64,000 nt of DNA from Isoperla grammatica (Eukaryota > Arthropoda > Insecta > Plecoptera > Perlodidae): the NCBI GenBank assembly GCA_945910005.1, contig OX246737.1, positions 77,805,554-77,869,553 of the forward strand. The letters run 5' to 3'. The notes beneath the pieces are model-generated. The model searched no databases. It saw only the letters and a program-made list of their open reading frames with translations, and was not told where the DNA came from. Positions 29,889 through 41,400 of the stretch are shown here, one piece after another. Position 1 is the stretch's first letter; each line of letters starts with the position of its first letter. Both the position numbers and the translations under genes were made by a program.

Positions 29889-31397
29889 ATAATAATAAAT
29901 TATATGTTTGGTGACTTAGGGGTACAGGGAAGGAAACTGTATTTGGTAAAAAATATTTTTATCAAATTAATTTGTAGGATGAATGCTAATAAAAAATAAA
30001 AAAATAAAAAAATAAAAAAACAAAAAATAATATTTAGCAAAAATAGAAAGATCTGCATTAATATTGACCTTTGAGACTTGACATCAATTATTTTCATTTG
30101 ACATCGATATCAAAGTAATATTTGACTTTCAATTCAACTTAATAATAACAACCTTTATTGGTTTCTGCAGCCATAGCTGTTGCTGTAAGACACAGAATAA
30201 CAAACATTTGTTCTTTTAGATCTTATAATCGTTTGATATCAAAACGCCTGGCGACATATTGAATATATAGAAGATGGGACGGGAGCGGGAGCTCACTGGT
30301 TCGACTTTGGTTGCAGGCATCTTGACTAGAGGTTATTTTCGAGGTTCCACGTCTAGTGCAAACTTAATTAAAAGGGTTATACTTACACTGTTAAAATCAA
30401 TTTCGAGTTCAAAATAATTTCGATTTGATGTCGAAAATTTTTATTTGACATCGATTATGAATTTTCAGTTAAACCCCAACCCCAATTAATATGCACACAA
30501 AGAAGAAACAGTACTTAAGAGCGAAGGGTAGTCTCTACATCAAAAACCGCACAACATTTTCATTATTTATAATTATATCTCAAGATTGCAACAATAAATC
30601 GAAAATCTAAATCAACAGCGCACTGTATTTTAGTAAGCCCTGCCCCTATAGACTGAATAAAAAATTATAACCATTAGCGTAGTTACTTTGATATTAATTC
30701 GATAATTAGTAATTAAATGAATTATATATAAAAACATACTGATTAATAACGTAAAACCCAACTTAGAGCATTCAGTATGTAGGGCTTACTAAACCACAGT
30801 GCGCTGTTGATTCAGATTTTCGATTTCAAAACATTATAATTTCTCTTTATTTTCAAATATATGGAATAAGCACGTACAATTAATGTAAAATAAACTTTGT
30901 ATTTTTAAAATAGCTTGAAAACTGCCGTAATTAGAGCAAGTTGTAACTCAAGGGATGGCTCTAATTACGGCAGTTTTAAAGCTATTTTCAAAATACAAAG
31001 TTTATTTTATATTAATTTTATGTGATTATTCCATAATCCATACATGTGATTATAAATTAGAAATTATAACATTTTAACTACATCAAAATTTGCTTTCTTA
31101 ACAATGACACCTGGATGAATGGGTCATGCGGCCTACCGCATTCCAACGTCTTGCGAGCACTCTCACCCGTGCCGAGTGGTGGGGGTAACCAAGGAGGTTA
31201 TGGGGTAACGAGGCGGGGAAATTTCTTGCTACCTGGGATCGTTCTTTACTTGCAGTTCACTAATTAGGTAGCTTTGCAACGCACTTTGTGGCAACAGATT
31301 AATATTTAACGTCGGCGAGGAGAATAGAAAATTCAAGACTAGGATTTCACTGAGAACGTTGAGAAAGAGGGAAAAGTAAAATACAAAATACTAAGTA
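29889..31397. repeat. AT-rich intron with two foldback (MITE-like) structures
   Basis: Foldback 1: 30596-30641 and 30780-30826 are complements (AAATCGAAAATCTAAATCAA). Foldback 2: 30858-30943 and 30957-31035 form an ~80-bp hairpin with core CTGCCGTAATTAGAGC and a ~15-20-bp loop. No coding sequence. Target duplications not obvious. Confidence 0.6.
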
Positions 31398-31722
31398 AAC
31401 AATGTATGGAGTAGAAGTAGTTACATGATTCGGGCAGTTGGGCCGAGACGGCTGAGACCTATAACAATGTATGGAGTAGAAGTAGTTACATGATTCGGGC
31501 AGTTGGGCCGAGACGGCTGAGACCTATAACAATGTATGGAGTAGAAGTAGTTACATGATTCGGGCAGTTGGGCCGAGACGGCTGAGACCTATAACAATGT
31601 ATGGAGTAGAAGTAGTTACATGATTCGGGCAGTTGGGCCGAGACGGCTGAGACCTATAACAATGTATGGAGTAGAAGTAGTTACATGATTCGGGCAGTTG
31701 GGCCGAGACGGCTGAGACCTAT
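31398..31722. repeat. minisatellite, 5 x 65 bp
   Basis: Five essentially identical 65-bp units starting AACAATGTATGGAGTAGAAG and ending GCTGAGACCTAT, about 140 bp before the last ABCG exon. The high identity suggests recent expansion and a likely length polymorphism. Confidence 0.97.
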
Positions 31723-31860
31723 ATCATTAAAATGTGCTTAACATGAGGTAATAAAACATGGTTTTAAAAATCTATATCAAACCCAAATAATATATTGGTA
31801 ATTAAAACCTCACAATTGGGTGTAAATTATTATGATCATTTGGTGTTTCTGTGTGTGTAG

Positions 31861-32205
31861 AACGGAGTCTTCTTTGGTCCCGTGGCGTCGGTGCCAATCC
31901 TCCTGTTCTCCGGCTTCTTTGTGAACTTCAGTGTTCTGCCGAGGTACCTGCACTGGGTGCCATACCTGAGCTACATTCGATATGGGTACGAGGGTGCCAT
32001 GCTCTCTATTTATGGCTATGGGCGTGAGAAGCTGCATTGCTCAGAAGCTTACTGCCACTTCCGACACCCGGCCAAGTTCTTGGAGGAAATGGACATGCAT
32101 GAGGCAAAGTACTGGGTTGATGTGGTCGCTCTTGTCAGCTTCTTTCTTGGTCTGCGTATTGTGGCATATTTTGTACTACGCTTAAAGCTGCACTTGAAAA
32201 GTTAA
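31861..32205 (+). CDS. ABCG half-transporter, last exon (TM5-TM6 and C-terminus)
   Basis: Acceptor TGTGTGTAG at 31860, stop TAA 32203-32205; 115 codons including stop. It encodes NGVFFGPVASVPILLFSGFF (TM5 region with the family's F-x-G-P-x-x-x-x-P-x-L-L-F-S-G-F-F motif), then LSYIRYGYEGAMLSIYGYGR. The large extracellular loop has two Cys (LHCSEAYCHF), followed by the last helix WVDVVALVSFFLGLRIVAYF and a short basic tail LRLKLHLKS. This ending is that of ABCG1/ABCG4-type sterol/lipid exporters. The gene runs 8097-32205 or longer to the left. Confidence 0.95.
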   Translation, partial: NGVFFGPVASVPILLFSGFFVNFSVLPRYLHWVPYLSYIRYGYEGAMLSIYGYGREKLHCSEAYCHFRHPAKFLEEMDMHEAKYWVDVVALVSFFLGLRIVAYFVLRLKLHLKS

Positions 32206-32376
32206 AAAGCACACCAATAAGAATGGTCAGCACCAATACTCTTTAACTTTGTATGAATTGTTAACTTGTGTATACAACAATACTACTTTAGTATTTTTAA
32301 GTCTGTCATTTGTATCTGTAGGATGTCAGGAGTCATTTGTATCTATAGGATGTCATATAAAATTAACATTAATATA

Positions 32377-33216
32377 GTCCTCCCAACGAAACTATTCTCA
32401 TGCTTCATCACAGGCCATGTCCAGAATGGCAACTTAACTTGTCATTCCTCTGTGTGCTTGATGGAAGATTACGGCGGATTGTTCTCAGTTCGTGAGTTGG
32501 CCAACTTGTCCGATGTTGATAAATGGTAATTCTCTCATTTGTGTAAATTGCTATTAATATTATTACACGATGAATATTTTTTTAAATTAAATACAAATAT
32601 AAGTTTTGTAGTAAGAAAACCAATAAGTCATGTTTGAAGAGAAGTGATAATTGAAAATAGATCACGGGAACCCAGCCATTCACAGCTTTCGATACCAAGA
32701 AATGGCGGAAACGCCGGTGTTTAAACGACTTTATTTCATAAAACTAAAGTAGGACGGACTATACCTTTACAGTTTAGACCTACCTCTAGAACACAGTGGA
32801 ATATTAGAATAAATACTTGCTGCGAGTAGTTACTCTATGGATCTACTCAGTTAAGTGTGAATTTTTATACATTCTGACAGGCTTTCAATAGAAACAAAAG
32901 ACTGCCAATGTTGCTCACAGCTTGCTGGATTTTGATAGTTTCTGTGAACTTCTTCGAATTCTCGAACTCTCATTGGCTACACAACAAGGTATACTTGATC
33001 TCCGCCTAGCGGAGATCAAGTAGACCTTGTTTCTGAACTTGATCTCCGCCTAGCGGAGATCAAGTAGACCTTGGCTAGCTGCTTATTTCGTCGTGCGCCA
33101 TCTTAGTATTCGGCAATAGTGCGCGCATGAACACAGGCAGTAAACCGTCCGCGGAAGTTTACTTCGAGGCCTCATGGGTTATGACGAAAGCATGAGAATA
33201 GTTTCGTTGGGAGGAC
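32377..33216. mobile_element. non-autonomous Tc1/mariner-type element (840 bp)
   Basis: Inverted ends GTCCTCCCAACGAAACTATT match for about 29 bp and are flanked by TA (32375-32376, 33217-33218). Near the right end two tandem palindromes ACTTGATCTCCGC-CTA-GCGGAGATCAAGT stand at 32993-33021 and 33037-33065. It lies 170 bp past the ABCG stop and may be part of the 3' UTR. No transposase seen. Confidence 0.75.
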
Positions 33217-33218
33217 TA

Positions 33219-34181
33219 CAGTCTGTTTTGTTGTATAGTTCTCAAAAGCGTACAATATTCTGAACTGTACATATAACAGAGATTATTAAAAGAAGCTTGA
33301 GACGAGTTGAAGGAAGAAAACAAAGACATGTAGTACAATAAAAACGGGATTCCGTATCAGTTGCATAAAAGTATTCATTGGCATTTTCTATTTTTAGTTG
33401 TAAACAGTGGTAGGATGCTACCAAATAGAAATATTAAAATTCCATGGTATGAATGGAATATTAGCATTCAGTGATGTTAGTTGTATTACTTACAGCTTAA
33501 GCAAGTGACTATGATGATAATATTATTAAGGATTGTACATTTAGTTATATACAGTATTACCAGTAAGTTTTTCTAAATAATTTTTTAAGTGATGGTGGGA
33601 ACCTCCTACCCTCTACCCGTCTCTATAGTTGGTACAGGGACGGATATTGATTGATTAATGATTGATTTTAAGTGACTGAGTTCATATTAGTTAAAAAAAT
33701 TACTTCCAAAAATATCTTGGAACTTTAAATTTGTGAGCGGTTGGTCACTTATATTACGAATAAAGCATCATAATTGGGTTTATTTTTACCACTTTTGCTT
33801 TGTTCGGCCTACTTGAAAATATACAAAAGAATTATAATATAATATTAAGACATTCTACTCTAACAATTTAAGGAAACATGTTTTCCAATATGTAATGTTT
33901 TACCAAATCTTGTCTTCAAACTTTAGAAAATCAATTTCTTACAAACTTGTTGTTCTACTACATAGGCCATACTATAATTACAAAAATGACTGCTATTTGT
34001 CAAATTTTGCAGCTTCAGGGATGATCACATTTAATTTACCCCGTTACATGTTCATTTGTAATCCAACGAACAGCTGTTTCATAGTAGCATTTTTCTTCTG
34101 GTCTCATAGAATTCCAATTTGTGATTTGAATCTATTATATATCTTCATTATTCATATTTTACTTTTGTTACCTTAATTTTT
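33219..34181. other. AT-rich intergenic stretch, nothing recognised
   Basis: No gene, RNA or clear repeat boundary seen on either strand. Confidence 0.4.
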
Positions 34182-34503
34182 TATTGTTCCCGGCATGTAC
34201 TAAACCCGTCAGCGTGGTTTGCTATACACCGTATGTCTAGAGATCCTTGTAAATGGTTTTATTGTTCCCGGCATGTACTTAACCCGTCAGCGTGGTTTGC
34301 CATACACCGTATGTCTAGAGATCCTTGTAAATGGTTTGATTGTTCCCGGCATGTACTTAACCCGTTAGCGTGGTTTGCCATACACCGTATGTCTAGAGAT
34401 CCTTGTAAATGGTTTTATTGTTCCCGGCATGTACTTAACCCGTCAGCGTGGTTTGCCATACACCGTATGTCTAGAGATCCTTGAAGGCCTAAATGGTTTT
34501 ATT
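34182..34503. repeat. minisatellite, 4 x 78 bp
   Basis: Units start at 34182, 34260, 34338 and 34416, each TATTGTTCCCGGCATGTACT... to ...CCTTGTAAATGGTTT. 78 is divisible by three, so a spurious 83-codon frame spans it. Confidence 0.95.
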
Positions 34504-37500
34504 TTTTAGCATATTTCGTTTTACTAAATCCAAATTTCGCTGTTGAGCAGTAATTTCAGCTTTTTGGCGGTGTTTCAATTTTAATTTACAAAATCTAATT
34601 TGTATCTTGTATTTTAACGTATGTGGCATGCCTACATTGTCGAGTAGGTCTACCATGATAGTAAAAAAGGAAATGGAAGATAATACAGTCAGTAAGGATT
34701 CTACTTACGGAATGAAATGCAATTTTTAGTACCTGAGTATGTTATTTATTGATTAATTATCTATTGTTTTAATAAAAAATGTGGGGTTTTTGACAAAAAT
34801 TCGGCGATTTCGCGTCAATTCAACAGCTTCAGTCTTTTTCGTTTTTATAACAGTAAACTTATTAGATGAGCGTAGCGAAGCGGAGTGAATCTCTCCATAC
34901 AACTCGATCGGCGCTTTGTCTGTGTGTATGTAAGTCTGTATGTCTGTGCGCTAAATTTTGTTCGTCGCGCACAGGTCAAACGGCTTGACGTATTTGGCTG
35001 AAAATTTCGGTCAACATTTGTGACCACTAAACTCGATGCTGTTAACATAACCAGCAAAATTCGTCAAGATGCCAACCTAACCTACAAAAAATTAATTACT
35101 GAAAAATAAAATTTGTTTATTTATTTAATTAAATGAAAACTTACCAACGGATTTAAATAATGTTTCTCATGTAGGTTTATATAAACCGTACCAACAATTG
35201 ACAATAATTTCAAAATTGTACGTTTATCCGCCATGTTATAAAAAAATATTGTTTATTTACAACAATAATTTCTTCATTTTTACAGTGTTCCGCCGATATG
35301 ATTCGCATTTGCGGACTTTTGCAACTAGATGCACATAGTATACACCCAAAATAGCGTACGTAACAATACCTATGAACTATTATTTGGAATCTCGATAGCT
35401 GTCATAAAATGGCTACAATGACATAAGATTCCAACCTACAAAAAATTAACAACTGAAACACGTGTTTTGTTATTTATTTATTTACATTAAAACTTACACA
35501 CGGATATTAATGATTTTTTATATGTAGGTCCACATCAATACTACCAACACTCGACATTAGTTTCAAAATTGTTGCTTTAACCGCCATGTTATAAACAAAT
35601 ATTGCTTATTTACGGCATACATTTTCTTCATTTTTACAGTGTTCCACCGATATGATTCGCATTTGCGGACCATTGAAGTTAGATGCACATAGTATGCTGC
35701 AGGAATGGCGTAGGGAGTCAGACCTTTCTCACTTTGTATTTGGAATTTTGATAGCTATCATAGAATGGCTACAATGGCGTTTTATGTTTTATGACTTTCA
35801 CGGCAAAAATGCAAATGTTAACAACGAACTTTGTAGACGAATAAAAAAGCTTTTATTATAATTTAAAAGCCGGTTATTGTATGATTAAACAACATTACAT
35901 TTTAGATATAGTCTATATCTACATTATGGAACTTTCCATACACTGATAGGTTTAATAGTTTATGAATTAGAGCCTATTGAGTAGACCATGGTCGAATTAA
36001 ATTATGCGGAAATCTATTGAAAAATCAATACTTAAAGGTTTTAATTTATTATTTCGTGCATTTATTAGAAACATATCGAGAAATAATACACACAAGTAAT
36101 AAGGTTGTTACTTGCTCCGCCATCTTGTAAAAAAATCATATGTTATTATAAAGTTTTTTTTTTTTTTAAAGAGAAATATGATATTCAAAAGATGTGTTTG
36201 CTTTAAAACATTGAACCAACTCGCTCATCTGGCAACGCGGAGCGTTTTCCTAGTGCTATTTCGCGTATACACGGGATTTCGTTTTATTTCGCGATTCAAA
36301 AAGACTATTTTTGGACTCACAACAGACTGTCATGCCAACATATTTCAATTGCTGCTCGTTTCAAGTGATTTCGCGCTATCGCGCATTGCGAAATACAAGG
36401 ATCTCTACGTATGTCATGATGCAATACGACAACTGCGTTCCGGCATCCGGTGCTAGTTCGCTTTATTTAATGAAATGCGATGCACTCCACTTTATAGATT
36501 GAACTTATGCCTATCACCATTCTTAACCTAGTTTCCAATTTGTGGAAATAATATTAAGTTAGTTGAAACCAGAGATACGTTTTTTGTTTCAGGTTTTAGA
36601 TGCTAAATCAGTAAACACATATTGTTGAAAACGCTACAAAAATGCAAATTTACAAAAAATAAGGTGTTCACATTCATATCTAAATTTAGTTAAGAATTAT
36701 TTTCTAACACAGTTTAATTGGCTTTAAAATCTGCTTACAATTTTACATTAGAAGTGCAAGAAACCCCCTCATATTCAATATGTTGATACAAATAAAGAAA
36801 ATGTTGCCAGAAAATACTTAATTGAAAGTAATTAATGCTATATTTATAGAAAATTAATGCTAAAAAAAAGTATCTCCAGTTATAGCCAATAACAATTTTA
36901 AAATTGCAACAATAATATGGGTGTTTCTTGGAGTTAAGGTGGATAAAATATGACTATTATACATCGTAGAAAGGTATTTTGTTATTTTTTTTTTTAATTG
37001 GTGATTCATTAGATGATGATGATACTTAAAAGTGATCTTGATAGTAATAGTGATGTGGATGAGGCACAATCATGAGACCAATTAAGAAAACTGTTTCCCA
37101 CAATCTCTCACCTAGTTTTAATCACCAATCAATAGATTGTCTATTTTATTTGCCAAATGTATTGTTAAACTGTAACATAGTCCTTTGTTTGTATTTGTTA
37201 GATTATTTTCTTAAATGATTAGAACCGTGTCTGTGATGAGCTGAGTGTGTCCTTGGAACGCTATAAAATTACTACCGTGACAAGGCAAGATTTCGCACAA
37301 ACCTTGAACTGGCTTGACGGGCTAAAAATAGTGTTCAGTATTATTTCTCATTATTATTTAATGAATATCGTATTGTATCCCTAGTTTAACAATATTAAAT
37401 ATATTTACATATGTACCAAATAAAATGCATACACTAAGAGATAGTATGAATGTTTACTTTAAACCAAGCAAGAGTAATAATATGGCATGGCTGTCAAGAG

Positions 37501-38403
37501 TGAAGTGTACACTTTTTGTCATCTGTATTCAACTGTGTCAGAATTCTTAAATTTGAAATGCCTAATATTTTATTTATTAACTTAATGACACAAGAGTATT
37601 TCTTAAATATTTAAATGTTAGTCTTAAGCTTAAGAACTTGTAATGAAATGTTTCATTTATGTGGGATCAATAAAATACGTCAACTTCAAGCAATCGCAGA
37701 TAACAATCACAATTTCACTTTTTCAATCGTCCAATTTGACAAACGTATTTGTACATTATCACATACCTTATTCAATGACTAAATACTAAATATGTGACCC
37801 ATATTTACAGTAGTAGTAGGCCCACGGTGCAGAGGGTTAGCTCAGTTTATTGTGGGCTGTTTATTTAGTTAGACCTTGCTGTCCACACTTATTAGCGATG
37901 TGGAGTGCAAGACTGGAATCTTGAGTATCACTTCACCACAATCCACAATTCACACACACTGTATCATAAAATACACTTGGCACTGTTGTCATGTGATTTG
38001 GCAGTCAAGTATGTTTGGTTCATAGTCCATAATAATTAATGAAAATGTTACTTTTGAAAACAATTTTAAATTTTGATGATATCATCAAAAGCGTGTAATG
38101 TATTACATGGTTCAAAACATATTTTTAATTTATCTTTTTGTGTGTATTTATATGTTATACACTAATGTATGTATGTTGTATTTTTATTAAATTTGTAATA
38201 GACACATCCTTTGTTATGATGACATAGTATCTGTAATTGATATCTCTTTATCCTCCAAATGTACTTGAGTCTCCACAATCTTATTTCAGAGCTTTAATTG
38301 TGTGGTATGACTAAACCTTTAACAAGATACACGAGATGCTATTCAATACATATCTTATGCAACCTCTTCATGTCTGGGCCAGTCACTTCTTTGTGATCTT
38401 TTA
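34504..38403. repeat. AT-rich intergenic region with a diverged ~290-bp direct duplication
   Basis: 35065-35355 and 35425-35710 are diverged direct copies; both include CCAACCTACAAAAAATTAA, CCGCCATGTTATAAA and GATATGATTCGCATTTGCGG. At 34900-35010 there is TGTCTGTGTGTATG...CAAACGGCTTGACG...TGAAAATTTCGG, a repeat style also seen at 11500-11570. The rest holds no gene I can support. Confidence 0.55.
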
Positions 38404-41400
38404 CTCCACAACGGCCCCCGCATCAATGCCGGGCTGGAGACACATATAGGGTTACTCCTGTGTGTCCTGTGACTCCACCTACGACCACGCGCATCAATGC
38501 CGGGCTGGAGACACATATAGGGTTACTCCTGTGTGTCCTGTGACTCCACCTACGACCACGCGCATCAATGCCGGGCTGGAGACACATATAGGGTTACTCC
38601 TGTGTGTCCTGTGACTCCACCTACGACCACGCGCATCAATGCCGGGCTGGAGACACATATAGGGTTACTCCTGTGTGTCCTGTGACTCCACCTACGACCA
38701 CGCGCATCAATGCCGGGTTGGAGACACATATAGGGTTACACATGTGTGTCCTGTGACTCCACCTACGACCACGCGCATCAATGCCGGGCTGGAGACACAT
38801 ATAGGGTTACTCATGTGTGTCCTGTGACTCCACCTACGACCACGCGCATCAATGCCGGGCTGGAGACACATATAGGGTTACTCCTGTGTGTCCTGTGACT
38901 CCACCTACGACCACGCGCATCAATGCCGGGCTTGAGACACATATAGGGTTACTCCTGTGCGTCCTGTACTCCACCTACGACCACCCGCATCAATGCCGGG
39001 CTGGAGACACATATAGGGTTACTCCTGTGTGTCCTGTGACTCCACCTACGACCACGCGCATCAATGCCGGGCTGGAGACACATATAGGGTTACTCCTGTG
39101 TGTCCTGTGACTCCACCTACGACCACGCGCATCAATGCCGGGCTTGAGACACATATAGGGTTACTCCTGTGTGTCCTGTGACTCCACCTACGACCACCCG
39201 CATCAATGCCGGGCTGGAGACACATATAGGGTTACTCCTGTGCGTCCTGTGACTCCACCTACGACCACGCGCATCAATGCCGGGCTTGAGACACATATAG
39301 GGTTACTCCTGTGTGTCCTGTGACTCCACCTACGACCACGCGCATCAATGCCGGGCTTGAGACACATATAGGGTTACTCCTGTGTGTCCTGTGACTCCAC
39401 CTACGACCACGCGCATCAATGCCGGGCTTGAGACACATATAGGGTTACTCCTGTTTGTCCTGTGACTCCACCTACGACCACGCGCATCAATGCCGGGCTG
39501 GAGACACATATAGGGTTACTCCTGTGTGTCCTGTGACTCCACCTACGACCACGCGCATCAATGCCGGGCTGGAGACACATATAGGGTTACTCCTGTGCGT
39601 CCTGTGACTCCACCTACGACCACCCGCATCAATGCCGGGCTGGAGACACATATAGGGTTACTCCTGTGTGTCCTGTGACTCCACCTACGACCACGCGCAT
39701 CAATGCCGGGCTGGAGACACATATAGGGTTACTCCTGTGTGTCCTGTGACTCCACCTACGACCACGCGCATCAATGCCGGGCTGGAGACACATATAGGGT
39801 TACTCCTGTGTGTCCTGTGACTCCACCTACGACCACGCGCATCAATGCCGGGCTGGAGACACATATAGGGTTACTCCTGTGTGTCCTGTGACTCCACCTA
39901 CGACCACGCGCATCAATGCCGGGCTGGAGACACATATAGGGTTACTCCTGTGTGTCCTGTGACTCCACCTACGACCACCCGCATCAATGCCGGGCTGGAG
40001 ACACATATAGGGTTACTCCTGTGTGTCCTGTGACTCCACCTACGACCACGCGCATCAATGCCGGGCTGGAGACACATATAGGGTTACTCCTGTGTGTCCT
40101 GTGACTCCACCTACGACCACGCGCATCAATGCCGGGCTGGAGACACATATAGGGTTACTCCTGTGTGTCCTGTGACTCCACCTACGACCACGCGCATCAA
40201 TGCCGGGCTGGAGACACATATAGGGTTACTCCTGTGTGTCCTGTGACTCCACCTACGACCACCCGCATCAATGCCGGGCTGGAGACACATATAGGGTTAC
40301 TCCTGTGTGTCCTGTGACTCCACCTACGACCACGCGCATCAATGCCGGGCTGGAGACACATATAGGGTTACTCCTGTGTGTCCTGTGACTCCACCTACGA
40401 CCACGCGCATCAATGCCGGGCTGGAGACACATATAGGGTTACTCCTGTGTGTCCTGTGACTCCACCTACGACCACGCGCATCAATGCCGGGCTGGAGACA
40501 CATATAGGGTTACTCCTGTGTGTCCTGTGACTCCACCTACGACCACGCGCATCAATGCCGGGCTGGAGACACATATAGGGTTACTCCTGTGTGTCCTGTG
40601 ACTCCACCTACGACCACCCGCATCAATGCCGGGCTGGAGACACATATAAGGTTACTCCTGTGTGTCCTGTGACTCCACCTACGACCACGCGCATCAATGC
40701 CGGGCTTGAGACACATATAGGGTTACTCCTGTGTGTCCTGTGACTCCACCTACGACCACGCGCATCAATGCCGGGCTGGAGACACATATAGGGTTACTCC
40801 TGTGTGTCCTGTGACTCTACCTACGACCACGCGCATCAATGCCGGGCTTGAGACACATATAGGGTTACTCCTGTGTGTCCTGTGACTCCACCTACGACCA
40901 CGCGCAATAATGCCGGGCTGGAGACACATATAGGGTTACTCCTGTGCGTCCTGTGACTCCACCTACGACCACGCGCATCAATGCCGGGCTTGAGACACAT
41001 ATAGGGTTACTCCTGTGTGTCCTGTGACTCCAGGTACGACCACGCGCATCAATGCCGGGCTGGAGACACATATAGGGTTACTCCTGTGTGTCCTGTGACT
41101 CCACCTACGACCACGCGCATCAATGCCGGGCTGGAGACACATATAAGGTTACTCCTGTGTGTCCTGTGACTCCACCTACGACCACGCGCATCAATGCCGG
41201 GCTGGAGACACATATAGGGTTACTCCTGTGTGTCCTGTGACTCCACCTACGACCACGCGCATCAATGCCGGGCTGGAGACACATATAGGGTTACTCCTGT
41301 GTGTCCTGTGACTCCACCTACGACCACGCGCATCAATGCCGGGCTGGAGACACATATAGGGTTACTCCTGTGTGTCCTGTGACTCCACCTACGACCACGC

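Noticed and set aside
33895..34176. 93-codon hydrophobic open frame
   Set aside because: AT-rich composition alone produces it; no splice or start context and no family resemblance.
34182..34503. 83-codon frame of repeated R-M-S-R-D-P units
   Set aside because: Created by a 4 x 78 bp minisatellite; 78 is divisible by three.
35652..35861. 69-codon open frame in the duplicated region
   Set aside because: The parallel copy at about 35300 does not keep the frame open, and no family is recognised.
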